Assembly: GCA_002917775.1 (NCBI GenBank)
Contig: KZ627151.1
Coordinates: forward strand, 880,607 to 944,606
Source of the DNA: Glaciozyma antarctica PI12
Lineage: Eukaryota; Basidiomycota; Microbotryomycetes; Kriegeriales; Camptobasidiaceae
Direction: 5' to 3'
Length of the DNA stretch: 64,000 nt
Shown here: one piece after another, positions 23,282 through 37,566 of the stretch
Position numbering within the stretch: the stretch's first letter is position 1
Layout: the number at the start of each line of letters is the position of its first letter
The notes under the pieces: model-generated
What the model was told of the DNA's origin: nothing
Database searches by the model: none
Seen by the model: the letters and a program-made list of their open reading frames with translations, nothing else
Translations under genes and position numbers: made by a program

Positions 23282-24432
23282 TCATTCCACCACCGCCTTC
23301 CCGGTCATATACACCTTCCCCTCCGCATCCTCCACCCAAAGCTCACACTCCTTCCCTCCCTCGCTCCACTTCCCCTTGAACTCGATCGCCCGCTGAACGA
23401 CAAGCGGCGCCGTAGCGCGGTATTCGTACGATTTGATCCTTCCAGATGGCGGAGGGGCTGCGGTAAAGGAGTAGACGGGGATGAGGAGGATGGGGGGATG
23501 GGGGAGAGGGAGGGGAGGGAGTGGTCTGAGGGGAGGAGGGAGAGGCGGAGGGTGTTGAGGAGGAGGAGGGCGGTGAGGGGGCCGTGGACGATTAGGCCTG
23601 CTCGAATGTGGAGTTAGCGCAATTTGAGGAGAGGATAAAGACCGCACCTTCGCGACCTTCGACACCGATAGCGTACCGCTCGTCCCAGTGAATGCGATGC
23701 GTGTTGAACGTGAGCGCCGAGAACCTCGTCAGCATCTCAGGCGTAGGCAAGAACGGCATCCCAAAGTCCGCCTCCCTCTTCTTCCCCACTAATTTCGCAG
23801 GCTGCACCGGCGTCGTCCCCAGCGGGAGGCGATACAAGTGCGTCCTCCGCTCCACGACCGCCTCCTCCCCTCCTGCACGGATCCTCCTCTCCTGCTCAAC
23901 ATACCACCCCGCCCTCCCATCCTTTCCCACCCGCTCCTTGACGCTCGATAACCGACTCGTGCACTCGACCGCTTCGCCAATTCGCAGCTCCTTCCCCGCG
24001 AGAAAGTCGAACCTTCCCCCGACCCACATCCGCTCGAGCCCGCCTGGGGGATGAAGAGGGGTTCGCTCGGTGCCGTCGGAGCGGAGGGAGGAGGTGGGTA
24101 CGTTGGAAGGGTGGAAGAGGATGAGGGACCAGGCTTGTGGGAGAGCGTCGCTGCTCGGAGTGGTGGGGTCAGCTCGGCCTTCTCAAGGGGACGCAGTTCG
24201 GCACGGAGACGCACCCAGTGTTCCAGGAAGAAGCGAGGCCGTCAGTCTCGATAGTACTGACGAGGCTACGGCACCGGGAGAGGGAGACGACGTCCTGTTC
24301 CACGAGCGAGACCTGCGGGGCACCGGCGATCCAGGCGGCGAGAGCGGGACTCGCTTGGCTGGGGAGAGTCGAGGCGCAGCGCGTGGCTGTTCGAGCAGTT
24401 GTTCGGAGCAGTCTGGCTGGAGAGAGCAGCAT
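23282..24432 (-). CDS. HTD2: mitochondrial 3-hydroxyacyl-thioester dehydratase (Htd2-like)
   Basis: Dehydrates 3-hydroxyacyl-ACP in mitochondrial type II fatty-acid synthesis, which supplies octanoate for lipoic acid; hot-dog fold. The ATG at 24432 opens MLLSPARLLRTTARTATRCA, an Arg/Ser/Thr-rich, acid-free sequence typical of a mitochondrial presequence. After an intron (about 24210-24150) come DALPQAWSLILFHPSNVPTS, RMWVGGRFDFLAGKELRIGE and ERRTHLYRL. The hot-dog signature FNTHRIHWDERYA (about 23710-23670) carries the expected HRIHWD motif with the active-site His. A second intron (about 23600-23650) precedes GLIVHGPLTALLLLNTLRLS. The C-terminus is ELWVEDAEGKVYMTGKAVVE, with the stop at 23282. 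Starts only 86 bp from the divergent M28 peptidase gene. Confidence 0.9.
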
Positions 24433-24518
24433 ACTGGTCGAGCTGGAGGCGTGCGGGGAGAGGACAACCGTCGCGAGGAGCGCGTTCGTCCCTTGTTCTC
24501 CACCTCGACCTCGGTGAG
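24433..24518. promoter_or_regulatory. 86-bp shared region between divergent start codons
   Basis: The start codons of the minus-strand dehydratase (24432) and the plus-strand M28 peptidase (24519) are 86 bp apart. Both 5' leaders and any shared promoter elements must lie here or overlap the coding regions. No TATA box was seen. Confidence 0.6.
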
Positions 24519-26347
24519 ATGGGACTCAACTGGATCGCCTTACTCGCCCTATCCCAGCTCATTACAGCCAGCCCCGTCCACCCCTCCTCCCTCGTTGTCG
24601 CCCCGCTCGCCGACGCACCTCCTTGCGCGAGCTACCACGGCCCTATCGGCTCTCTCGCTCTCCTCTACCTCCCTCTGTCCTGCCCAGCGCCATACGGGAC
24701 TCACAGCAACCCCTTCGACTGGTCCGCAGGCCGGCTAGCCTGGGTTACCGAATCGGTGCTCGATGAGGAGGTGCACGAGCTCAGAGAGCGCAAGGCGGAG
24801 CTAGCAGCCGCGCGGATGGTGGACGTCGGAAGACAGCTACGGTTCGGATTGGAGGAGGAGGTGAGGGTGGTGATGGATCTCGGGAAGGCGGGGCAGCTGG
24901 TCCAGTTCTCGTCGGACGCCGCTCTCCTCTCCTGGACCTCCGACGCAGCTCATGCTCTCACAGAGCTCGTCGCCATCTCCTCCCTCCCTCTCCCCCTCCC
25001 CAACGCCCTCCGCACGAGCTCTACTGGATCCTCGACAGTCGACGAGCGGAGCATCAAGCGCATCGTCGACCACCTCGCAGCACTACGCTTCTCCCCGCTT
25101 ATCTCGACTCTCCTCGCTACGTTCCCGCGCAAGCAGTTTAAGAAGGATGTGCAGTGGCTTACGGGGGAGAAGCAGGGTGGGGAGGAGGGGGATAAGTGGG
25201 TTTCGAGGCATTCGATGAGCGAGGGAGGGGCGAGAGCGAGTGATTGGATCTTGGGTGCGTTACGTTCGCTCAAGTGACGGAGGAGAGAGCTAATGCGGTT
25301 GAGAACGCAGGACAACTGACGGGGTTCGGACTGAATTGCTCTCAGCGATACTACCTTCCTCATTTCGCCCCGCTCGTGACTTGCGAGATCGCAGGGACCG
25401 ACCCCACCTCAGGCACCTACGTCCTCGGCGCCCACTTTGATTCCCGCGGCGTACGTCCCTCATCCTCTCTCCTTTTCCACGCTGACCCCACGCGACAGTC
25501 CTTCGGATACCCCACCGCCCCAGGGGCAGACGACGATGGATCTGGCACCGCTCTCCTCCTCTCCATCGCGCGACACATCAGCTCTCACCGCCTTACTTTC
25601 CGCCGGAAGGTCGTCCTTGCTGCGTTCAGTGGAGAGGAGCAGGGATTGCTGGGGAGCAACTTTTTGGCGAGGGAGATGAGGGAGAGAGGGGAGGATGTCG
25701 TGCTCATGGTTCAGGCGGATATGATTGGTAAGCCTTTGCGTAAATGTGGATGGAGGAGCGGTTGCTGATACGGTGTGCAGGGTATCGGAAGCCGGGCGAG
25801 CCAGTACGCGAGTTTCTCGAGCGCTTCGGTGCCGAGACTGATTCTCTCCTTCGCAGCGCCAGATCGCCTTCCCCGACCTCATCGGCCTCCCTGAAGCGCG
25901 TTACCTACTCGGCAACATCTCGACGCTTTACTCTCCCGAGCTGGTCGTCGGCCTCACTCCTGGTGAGTCTTTTCGCTTTGACCTGGGCCGAGCGAGCGAG
26001 ACTGACGCTGTGCGAAGCGTGCTGCAGTGATCATCAGTCTTTCGAGCAGCAGGGTTTTGCGAGTACCTGGGTTCGTCCTCTTCCTTCCTCCCACCACCCA
26101 TCGCCACCCGCACGTCGCAGCCCCAGCTAACGTGATCCTCCTCACAGGTCTTTGAACGCAACGGTCCCATCGCAGATCCCTTCTATCACAACTCTGGCGA
26201 TCTCGTAAGTCCCTTTTCGCTCTCCTTTTTCCCCCGCTAATTATTTCGCAGTCGGAGAGGGAGGGGTACGATTTCGAGCAGATCTACCTCACGTCTCGCG
26301 TCGTCCTTGCCGCCCTCCTCGAGGTAGCTGGATTCGCGTTCGTGTAA
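24519..26347 (+). CDS. secreted M28-family zinc peptidase
   Basis: Predicted extracellular or vacuolar metallo-aminopeptidase of family M28. The ATG gives MGLNWIALLALSQLITAS, a classical signal peptide. The prodomain-like first third (24580-25250) is hydrophilic. Two-zinc ligand motifs follow in order: GTYVLGAHFDSRG (about 25415-25450, His and Asp), APGADDDGSGTALLL (about 25520, bridging Asp), LAAFSGEEQGLLGSNFLA (about 25615-25665, the general-base Glu and a zinc Glu), MVQADMIG (Asp) and CCSDHQSFEQQGF (about 26025-26055, His). All key residues are present. A 23-nt exon (25781-25803) encodes YRKPGEP. About seven introns with GTAAGC, GTACGC and GTGAGT donors. The C-terminus is YLTSRVVLAALLEVAGFAFV. 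Glutaminyl cyclase has a related fold but usually lacks this set of ligands. Confidence 0.92.
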
Positions 26348-26802
26348 TGCGGTCGCCATTGGAATTGCATTACCTGCTGAGGAACCGGCGAGAGACTTGG
26401 CCCGAAAGAGGACCCATCGATGGGAGAGTGGAGTTGGGGTTTTTGTGGAGGTGGAACTGGGGTTTGGGGCGTGCAGCAGAGATGGCTGCTCGCGCTGTGA
26501 GTGTCGTGGTCGTGTCAACGACGACGAGAGGAGGAAGCGCCGAGGAGAACAATGGCGCGGAGTTGTACTTAGCAGAAATCGATGACGGGCTCGCTGGCAG
26601 AGCACGCTGGGGGGGAAGATCCCTTTGCACTTGTCTCCCCGCACCTCTCTCCTTCCCCCACTCTCTCCTCAGCCAGAAGCACCAGAAGGACCCGTTCCTA
26701 CCAGCTAGGCCACCAGCAACCGACCTCGTCCAACTCGACTCTCCCTCGGCCATCCCTCCCCCCCACCTCCCTTTCGTCCCTCTTCCTAATTCCAACTCGA
26801 CC
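26348..26802. other. intergenic, glycogen synthase promoter
   Basis: Between the peptidase stop and the glycogen synthase ATG. CT-rich near 26640-26800. No gene seen. Confidence 0.5.
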
Positions 26803-29800
26803 ATGAGTTCTCCTCAGCGCTCAATCCATGATCACGTACGTCCCGGCGCTCTCTAGCCTGCTCGGCGGGCACCCGCTGACCTTCGCTCGTCCTCCACAGC
26901 TCCTGTAAGCTGCCCCGCTCCATCCAAAGGTCTCATCTCCGACCATCAGCTGACTCCGGTATCGCCCTCTTTGCGCTCGTTCGTACGCAGGTTCGAGATT
27001 GCCTGGGAGGTAGCAAAGTACGTCCCTGCCTTGCTGTGGCTTCGAGGCGAAGGCTGACCCGGCATTTCTCCCCCAACAGCAAAGGTCAGCTTCCGATCGG
27101 CTGGAGCCCCATCTCGAGGACGGATAACGCCGCGCACTGGCTGGGGTTGAGTGGCAGGAGTGGCAGGAGGACGGAGAACAACCCGGCGTGCTCGAAGGAC
27201 TCAGCTAACGCCCGCTTTTTGCTCCAACGCAGTCGGCGGAATCTACACCGTCATCAAGACCAAGGCGCCCGTAACTTGCCAGGAGTATGGCGAGCGGTAC
27301 ACCCTCATCGGACCTCTCTCGTACAAGAGTGCGCCTATGGAAGTAGAGGCGATCGAGTGGGACAAGCCTCTGCCCGAAGGAGTCGGTACGTCCATCTCCC
27401 TCCCTCGCCCGCCCGCCTACCCGCAGTCGCTCCCCGCGCCCGTCTGGGCTTTCCTACCCCTTCCCCTGGTAGACAGCGGAACGAAGCTGATGCTGTACGA
27501 TGACTTGCAGTGGCAGACTCGACTCATCTCGCCCTCACTCAGACCCTCTCCTCGATGCGCGACCGCGGCGTCAAGTTCCTTTACGGGCGCTGGCTCGTCG
27601 AGGGAGGACCCAAGGTCCTTCTCTTTGATACTGGAAGCGTTTGGGACCGCCTCGACGAGTGGAAGACGGATCTCTGGAACCTCGCTGGCATCCCGACTCC
27701 TCCCAACGACACGGAGACGAACGAGACGATCCTGTTTGGTTACCTCGTCGCCTGGTTCCTCGGAGAGGTGTGTTCACGTTCCCACAGTCCGAGGAACGAG
27801 GAGGAGCTGATGCGCGCTCGTAGTTCTCCGCCCGAGAGCGCTCCAAGGCCATCGTCGCTCATTTCCACGAATGGCTCGCCGGACTCGCCATCCCTCTCTG
27901 CCGCAAGCGCCACATCGACGTCACGACCATCTTCACCACGCACGCGACTCTCCTGGGTCGGTATCTCTGTGCGGGAAGCGTCGACTTCTACAACAACCTC
28001 GCCTACTTTGATGTCGACCACGAGGCGGGCAAGAGGGGGGATCTACCACCGCTACTGCATCGAGCGGAGCGCGACGCACTGCGCTGATGTCTTTACGACT
28101 GTCAGTCATATCACGGCGTACGAGAGCGAGCATCTGTTGAAGAGGAAGCCTGGTGAGTTCGGAGCTGGGCATGCGGAGGAAGCGAGAGCTGATGCGTGTG
28201 CGCGCAGATGGAGTTCTCCCGAACGGACTCAACGTCACCAAGTTCAGCGCGATGCACGAGTGCGTCCGTTATTCTGCGACAGGAAGACGCAGAAGCTGAT
28301 CCGCCCCTTCGCAGGTTCCAAAACCTCCACCAGGTCTCGAAGCAGAAGATCAACGACTTTGTCCGAGGACACTTTTACGGTCACTACGATTTCGACCTCG
28401 ACAACACGCTCTACTTCTTCACCGCCGGTCGCTACGAGTACCGCAACAAGGGAGTCGACATGTTCATCGAGTCCCTCGCTCGTGCGTCCCTCCTCCACCC
28501 TCCTCCCTCCTCCATCCCTCCTCTCTCCTCTCTTCTGAGCTCCGGAGCTAACGAAGCGAAACGCAGGCCTCAACTACCGCCTCCAGGAGATGGGAACCAA
28601 GATGACGGTCGTCGCGTTCATCATCATGCCGGCTGCGACGCACTCGTACACGATCGAGGCGCTCAAGGGACAGGCCGTTACGAAGCAGCTTCGTGATACG
28701 GTTAGTGAGATCCAGAACCGCATTGGTGCGAGGCTCTTTGAGCGGACGGCTCGCTACACTGGGTGAGTTCATTTCTCCTTCCTCCGCCGTACACGCGTTG
28801 GCTTCCCCCTCTTCGCTCAAGGTCTTTAGCTGACACCAGACACGCACGCAGAGAGCACGGAACCGAAGTCCCCGACGCGTCCACCCTTCTCTCGGACGAG
28901 GACAAAATCCTCCTCAAGCGTCGCGTCTTCGCCCTTCGCCGCAACTCGCTCCCTCCCGTCACGACGCACAACATGGTCGACGACGCCAACGACCCTATCC
29001 TTAACCAGATTCGCCGAGTCCAGCTGTTCAACCGGACGAGCGATCGCGTCAAGGTCCTCTTCCACCCCGAGTTCCTCAACGCCAACAACCCGATCTTGGG
29101 ACTCGATTACGAGGAGTTTGTGAGGGGGTGCCATCTTGGTGTCTTCCCTTCGTACTACGAGCCTTGGGGTGTACGTCCTTTTCGCTGCCAATCGAGGACG
29201 TGGAGCTGATGTTGTTGATCTCGCAGTACACGCCCGCCGAGTGCACTGGTTCGTCTTTCGCGCGTTCTCCCGAGTATCGCGAGGGAGGAACTAACGCGCT
29301 CACGCAGTCATGGGAGTTCCCTCGATTACGACCAACCTCTCCGGCTTCGGCTGCTTCATGGACGAGCTCATCGAAAACTCACAAGACTATGGCATCTACA
29401 TCGTCGACCGCCGCGCCAAGAGCGTCGAGGACTCGGTCGCGCAGCTTACGGACCAGATGGTTAGCTTCTGCCAGAAGACGAGGAGGCAGAGGATCAACCA
29501 GAGGAACAGGACGGAGAGGTTGAGCGATTTGTTGGATTGGAAGAGAATGGGGTTGGAGTACGCCAAGGCGAGGCAGCGTGCGTTCCTTTCTCTCGTCGGC
29601 CGTACCTGCTGCTAACGTCGACTAAACGAACGCGCAGTCGCTCTTCGCCGCGCCTACCCCGACTCGTTCGCCGACGACGAGTTCGATTTCGACGGCGGCA
29701 ACGTTCGCATCCCTCGTCCCATGTCGGCTCCTGGGTCTCCTCGCTTCCTCAGCGGCATGATGACTCCCGGTGATCTCGGAACTCTTACCGAGGTTCGTCC

Positions 29801-30190
29801 CTCCTCCACTCTCACCGAATTCTCACTCACGCCTCGCCATCGCAGGAGATGCAAAGCCTCGGAACGTCCGACTACATGGGCGCCCAGAACTGGGAATCGA
29901 TGATGAGCAAGGGCAAGACGGACGACGAGGACGAGGGTTACCCGTTCCCTCTCGTGCTCAAGAAGCGTGGAGGAAGCGTTTCGTCCGGGTTGGCAAGCGG
30001 GCAGACGACGCCCGGGACGTCGAACGGGCGCTCGGCGGGGAAGCAGAAGATCTTGAGTGAGGGGGATCTGCAGGCGGCTGATGAGGCGTTGGCGTACCGT
30101 GAGTTTGCTTTCTCGCTTCGTTCGTTCGTGCGAGGGCTGATGAGGTTAGTTGCGCCAGATGGAGGACAGAACGGCTCGAACGGCTACTAA
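26803..30190 (+). CDS. GSY1: glycogen synthase (GT3 family)
   Basis: Extends glycogen by adding glucose from UDP-glucose; cytosolic. The N-terminus is assembled from very small exons: [11 protein letters not shown], a 5-nt exon CTCCT (26900-26904) giving LL, a 27-nt exon FEIAWEVA (26991-27017), a 5-nt exon CAAAG (27080-27084) and [20 protein letters not shown]. The product [20 protein letters not shown] matches the yeast HLLFEVATEVTNRVGGIYSV. Later landmarks: [95 protein letters not shown] and [20 protein letters not shown] (donor and active-site loop). The Arg-rich helix [20 protein letters not shown] is the glucose-6-phosphate sensor. The C-tail has Ser/Pro sites ([20 protein letters not shown]) expected to be phosphorylated. 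TAA at 30188. Confidence 0.96.
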
Positions 30191-30609
30191 ACGTGGCTCT
30201 CCCCTCCCTCTCGTCTCGTTCCTTACCTCCCTGCAACCTCCCCTTCGTTGGATCTCTTACACTCTCCGCATCGCGACCTCCAAAAACTCAAAGCACTCCC
30301 TTACCCTCCCTCGCTCTCGTAGTAACTTGAACTCGACGGGGAGTTTCTGTTTATAATGCAGACGTTCTTCTGGAACCGAGAGGAGGAGAGCGAGCGTTGA
30401 GAGAAAGCCCAAGCAGGCCGCAGCTGCGAAGGGGAACGCGACTAGGGCGTTTGTTGGCGTTTAGCGGTCTCCCTCCTTCCGCTCACCACCTTCGCACGCC
30501 GACCCACCTGAGCGCTTCAGGCAAGGCCGTGACACCTGCCAATCTCACCTGTAGCCCGCCAGCCCCGTCGCCGCCCTCGAAACCCCGCACACTCCAACCC
30601 TCCTTCGCG
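30191..30609. other. intergenic
   Basis: Glycogen synthase 3' flank and upstream region of the DUF7918-like gene. No gene seen. Confidence 0.45.
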
Positions 30610-31590
30610 ATGCTCCTCCCAGGCCACAGCGGCCTCTGGTGCAGCATCAAAGTCAACAACCTCGCCCTCCCGGAGTACAAGACCACCGTCACTCCTCTCC
30701 CCACGGGCGGCACCGCCATCACCTGCTGGATCGAGAGTCAGCCAGGGCAGGAGTTCGTCGTCTCGTACGGGCACAACACTGGGCCGCAAGCGCACTTGGC
30801 CCATATCTCGTTGGACGGAACGCTCGTCAGAGGAGGCAGCTGAGGGGCAGTTTGAAGAGGGTGGACGTGCTGGGGAAGGAGGCGAAGGATCGGGTAGCGC
30901 CGTTTGTGTTCTCGCCGATCATGCTGGGAGGTGAGCTTGCGGTTGCACGGAGGGGGGAGGGAACAGATAACTGATGATCAGATTCGGATGATGAGGGGTT
31001 GTGCAGGGATGAGAAGGTTATCAAGCAGTTGGGGAGTGTTCGCGTTGCTGTTCATCAGTGCGTCCTGAGTGCGCCGTTCGAAGGAACGACTCTGGATACT
31101 GCCGAAGCGTGCGTTCTCAGCTTGACGTATCTGAGCGTAAGCTGATCTCGCGTGCCGAGTTTAGGAAGGCTGGAATGAAAGGGCACGAGAAGTCGAAGAA
31201 GGCGATGTTGTCGGAAGTACCTAGGTGAGTGAACGCGTCGAGGACATGCAAGCAGAGCTAATGGACTTATATTTACAGTCTCGGATCTGTTCGAGCTGTC
31301 ACGCCTATCAACCGCATCGTCAGGCTCGAGTACGTCGCTCCTCAACCCGACGTGCGTCGTCCATTCCACCCGCAACAGCTCAAGCTCACGCTCACGCCTC
31401 TTCAGGTCGAGTTCGTCTTCAACTACCGCTCCGCAGGTCCGTCCTCTCACTCTTCTCATCGAGCGCCGGTTACCGCGTCGCAGTTCCCCTTGAAACGATG
31501 GGCATCGAAGTCATTCCTCTCCCTCCCGCTCCCGCCGCCCTCGTCCCAGCGATTCCCGCCCTCCCTCCAGCACCTTTCGACCCAGCTTAA
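30610..31590 (+). CDS. DUF7918-like basidiomycete protein, possibly broken
   Basis: Function unknown. MLLPGHSGLWCSIKVNNLAL, PEYKTTVTPLPTGG and TAITCWIESQPGQEFVVSYG resemble the start of fungal DUF7918 proteins. The frame stops after HISLDGTLVRGGS at 30843. In another frame the expected continuation is clear (RGSLKRVDVLGKEAKDRVAP, FVFSPIML), with no intron of normal size to join them, so a one-base shift near 30830 is likely (mutation or sequencing error). After introns come KVIKQLGSVRVAVHQCVLSA, KGHEKSKKAMLSEVPSLGSV, NRIVRLEYV and VEFVFNYRSAVPLETMGIEV, typical of the domain end, then TAA at 31588. One codon later (31594) the same frame reopens for 89 codons (see next entry). Confidence 0.6.
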
Positions 31591-31593
31591 GCG

Positions 31594-31863
31594 ATGGCAG
31601 ACTTGAACAAACTACGAGACGAGATCGCCGCTGCCGAGGGACGCAAGCGGGTCAAGAGCGAGGAAGTGGCGGGTGGGAAGAAGCGGGTCAAGGTGGAGAT
31701 TGAGTTGAGTAATGGAGAGGACAATGCGGTGGTGGTGGAGAAGAGCTGGAGCAAGAGCAAGAAGGTCAAAAGATCAAGGTCGAAGGAGAAGAAGGTCAAG
31801 GTCGAGGGAGGGAAGGTGAAGAAGGAGCGAGTCAAGGCGGAGACCATCGTGATTTCGGATTGA
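31594..31863 (+). other. in-frame Lys-rich tail after the DUF7918-like stop
   Basis: Reading frame in phase with the preceding gene, separated by TAA and one codon. It starts MADLNKLRDEIAAAEGRKRV and is Lys/Glu/Val-rich (SKVKRSRSKEKKVKVEGG style), ending in TIVISD. Coiled-coil and Lys-rich tails are common at the C-terminus of DUF7918 proteins, so this is probably the old tail of the same gene, reached by readthrough, by splicing that removes the stop (e.g. the GTCCGT donor at about 31437 to the AG at about 31592), or no longer reached. It could also be a separate small gene. Confidence 0.4.
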
Positions 31864-32034
31864 CTGAGGGATTGCTGTTGCTTGTTGTGAGGAATACAGT
31901 GTGTTTTATGTATCGTCGAGGATGGGTGTGGAACCAGCGAAACGAGAGCTGCGAAGGACTCCGCGGAAATCAGCCGAATTCTCGCCGCCAACTCTTGCCT
32001 CCTCCCTTCACCCTCCCCACGCAGGAGCTGCACA

Positions 32035-33236
32035 ATGACGACCTTGTACCGTACCTTTAGCGGCCTCACCCTCGCCTTCCCACAAGGAGTCGACCTCGTC
32101 GCCATGATGTCTCCCGGCGAGCGCCTCCTCTGCCCGATCATGTTTCGCCACTCGAAGGCCTTGGCCAACTCGCGCGCATTCGAAAAGCTTCCGGAGAACG
32201 TGAAGGAGGAGATAGTGATGAAATGGACGCAGCTGGCGGCGGACCGCGAGAGGGGAGAGGCGTGCCAGAACTGTGGACAGACGAGTGCGTGGTCTTGATT
32301 CGGGCGTGCGAGCGAGGAGCCAACGTCAGCAACACAGTGGTTCCCTCGGAACTGAAGCGCTGCTCGGTGTGCGAGACGCCGTATTGCGGTCGCTCTTGCC
32401 AGGCAAGTCGTCTGTGCCGTCAAGCGCGCGAGGCTGCTCGCTCACCGCCATTGTTCCTGACAGAGGAAGCACTGGCGGTTCCACAAGTCGGTCTGCGCCG
32501 TGAAGGCCAGCAGCCAGCAGCTTCAGCGCGATGTGCTCCACTACTGCCCGACTTCGGAAGGGGTCAAGGTGAACGAAGCACTCGCACAGTTCACCAGGGC
32601 CGCCCGTTCGGAACTCCGAAACGCCATCGCCCCCGCTCTCAAGCTCGCGACCTCCTCCCGGCTGCACGAGACGCATTCGCTGTACATTCGTCTTCGCCAC
32701 CTCCCCGACGTCTAAGATGCGACCGTGGCGTTCGAGATCCTCGAAGCGGTGGCGCTTCCCTTTTCCGAGATCCAGAATCGAACCTACGGAGAGAATCTCG
32801 CGCAGAAGCTGTCGCAGCAGGGAATCAACACGTCGGATGGTGTGATTGGAATCGGAGAGGAGGCGTTCTGCACGGTGGCGGTCTGGCATGTGGATCCTCC
32901 CCAGGAGTGCGTGCTCCCGTTCCTCCTTTTGCCAACGCTGACACTTTTTCCATTCAGCCGTCAATTCAGGATGACGCCATTGGCCTTTCCTGTGCGTTAC
33001 TTCGAAGTGATCAAGGACCTCTACCCGACGAAGCGGCGCGCCTCGCAGAATCCCAACTTTGCGGCCAACTTCAAGGCTCGCCTCAAGGTTTCTGCAGCGC
33101 TGGAGCCGTGGTCTGGCTCTAGGCTGTCTCCCAGGGATATCGCGAGGCTGCAGTATGTGAGTAGCGAGGCATTGGTCGTTTGCGGAACGTCGCTGACGGC
33201 CTCGGTTCGCTCTCCCGCAGGTGGATTGAGAACTGA
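32035..33236 (+). pseudogene. MYND-family copy C, full architecture with an internal stop
   Basis: Best reference copy of the family. MTTLYRTFSGLTLAFPQGVD and N-motif MSPGERLLCPIMFRHSKALA, LPENVKEEIVMKW. The MYND finger is complete: CQNCG, intron 1, ELKRCSVCETPYCGRSCQ, intron 2 (32403-32463, GC-AG, donor GCAAGT), then HWRFHKSVC. The C-module follows: ELRNAIAPALKLATSSRLHE, HSLYIRLRHLPDV, then a TAA at 32713 exactly where copy E reads VRDPSLAFEI, then DATVAFEILEAVALPFSEI, QQGINTSDGVIGIGEEAF and CTVAVWHVDPPQEC. An intron (about 32908-32957) precedes RMTPLAFPV. Next come NFAANFKARLKVSAALEP and SGSRLSPRDIARLQ, and a last intron to WIEN and TGA at 33234. Domain conservation on both sides of the TAA suggests recent loss, or readthrough. 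Confidence 0.65.
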
Positions 33237-33837
33237 GGAAGATTGATCGCTGGTGGCTTGAAGTAGTGCTTGTGCTTTCGCTGTAAAAATTGGTGTCCTT
33301 GACGCTCGCTCGCTCTCTGCTCTGCTGCTCCGCTGTTTCTCTCGCTCGGTAGCGATATTTCTGCTCTTCGGAGGCTTCTGTCCTTCAGCTTCTTCCCCAG
33401 CATGCCGAATTACTTTCGATCCTGAAGAGACGTTTGCAGTCCAAATACAGAAGTGTAGGAGGTCAAAGACCGCTCAGGCGAAGACGCTTGTTGCGAGAGA
33501 CCGCCCTCTCTCCCTCTCCGTTAGCTTCTTCCGCCACAACAGCGTCTTGCTCGCAATACAGCAGTTTAATTGGCGACGTGCAGCAGGCCGCTAAGCCGTG
33601 CCCGAGGAGCCAGAGCACGTTGAATAAGGGGTGCTTTCTCGCACGTCTGCTCTCGCTCTCGTTTTCCTTCTCTCGACGACGGAGTATCTTAAATGCTCTA
33701 CTGAATCACAAGACTATTTTTCGCTACTCCCCTCTCCTTCCATCCTCAGAAATCGAGGTCGATCCCAGCGTACTCGTCCAAGCCGAGCGCAAGGTTGAGG
33801 TTCTGCGCGCGCACCGTCAGTTCACCCTCTCGCTCGC
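33237..33837. other. convergent intergenic region
   Basis: Between the 3' ends of MYND copy C (plus) and ARG5,6 (minus). No gene recognised; a frame at 33434-33859 has no family motif. Confidence 0.45.
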
Positions 33838-37367
<3,530 letters not shown>

Positions 37368-37566
37368 AGTTGAAGAGTAAGGCGACTGCTGTAAACGAGT
37401 GCCCGATAGAGAAAGAAAGGGAGAAACGGATTAGGTCAAGTAAACTAACTCGGGACTACAGAATTTACTTGTTCAATTTAAGTTGTAAACTTTCGATTCA
37501 AAGTGAGGCGTCACTACGATCTCTCTCTCTCTCTCTTTCTCAACTTGGAACACTTTGAACTCCAGC
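37368..37566. promoter_or_regulatory. divergent promoter between ARG5,6 and the 76-aa gene
   Basis: About 200 bp between the ARG5,6 start and the first exon of the plus-strand small gene. It is less GC-rich than its surroundings and contains a CT microsatellite at about 37520-37545. No clear Gcn4-type site seen. Confidence 0.6.

Noticed and set aside
30397-30609. Earlier ATG (30397) for the DUF7918-like protein.
   Set aside because: The extra 71 residues are Arg/Pro-rich and lack domain resemblance; family proteins begin close to MLLPGHSGLW.
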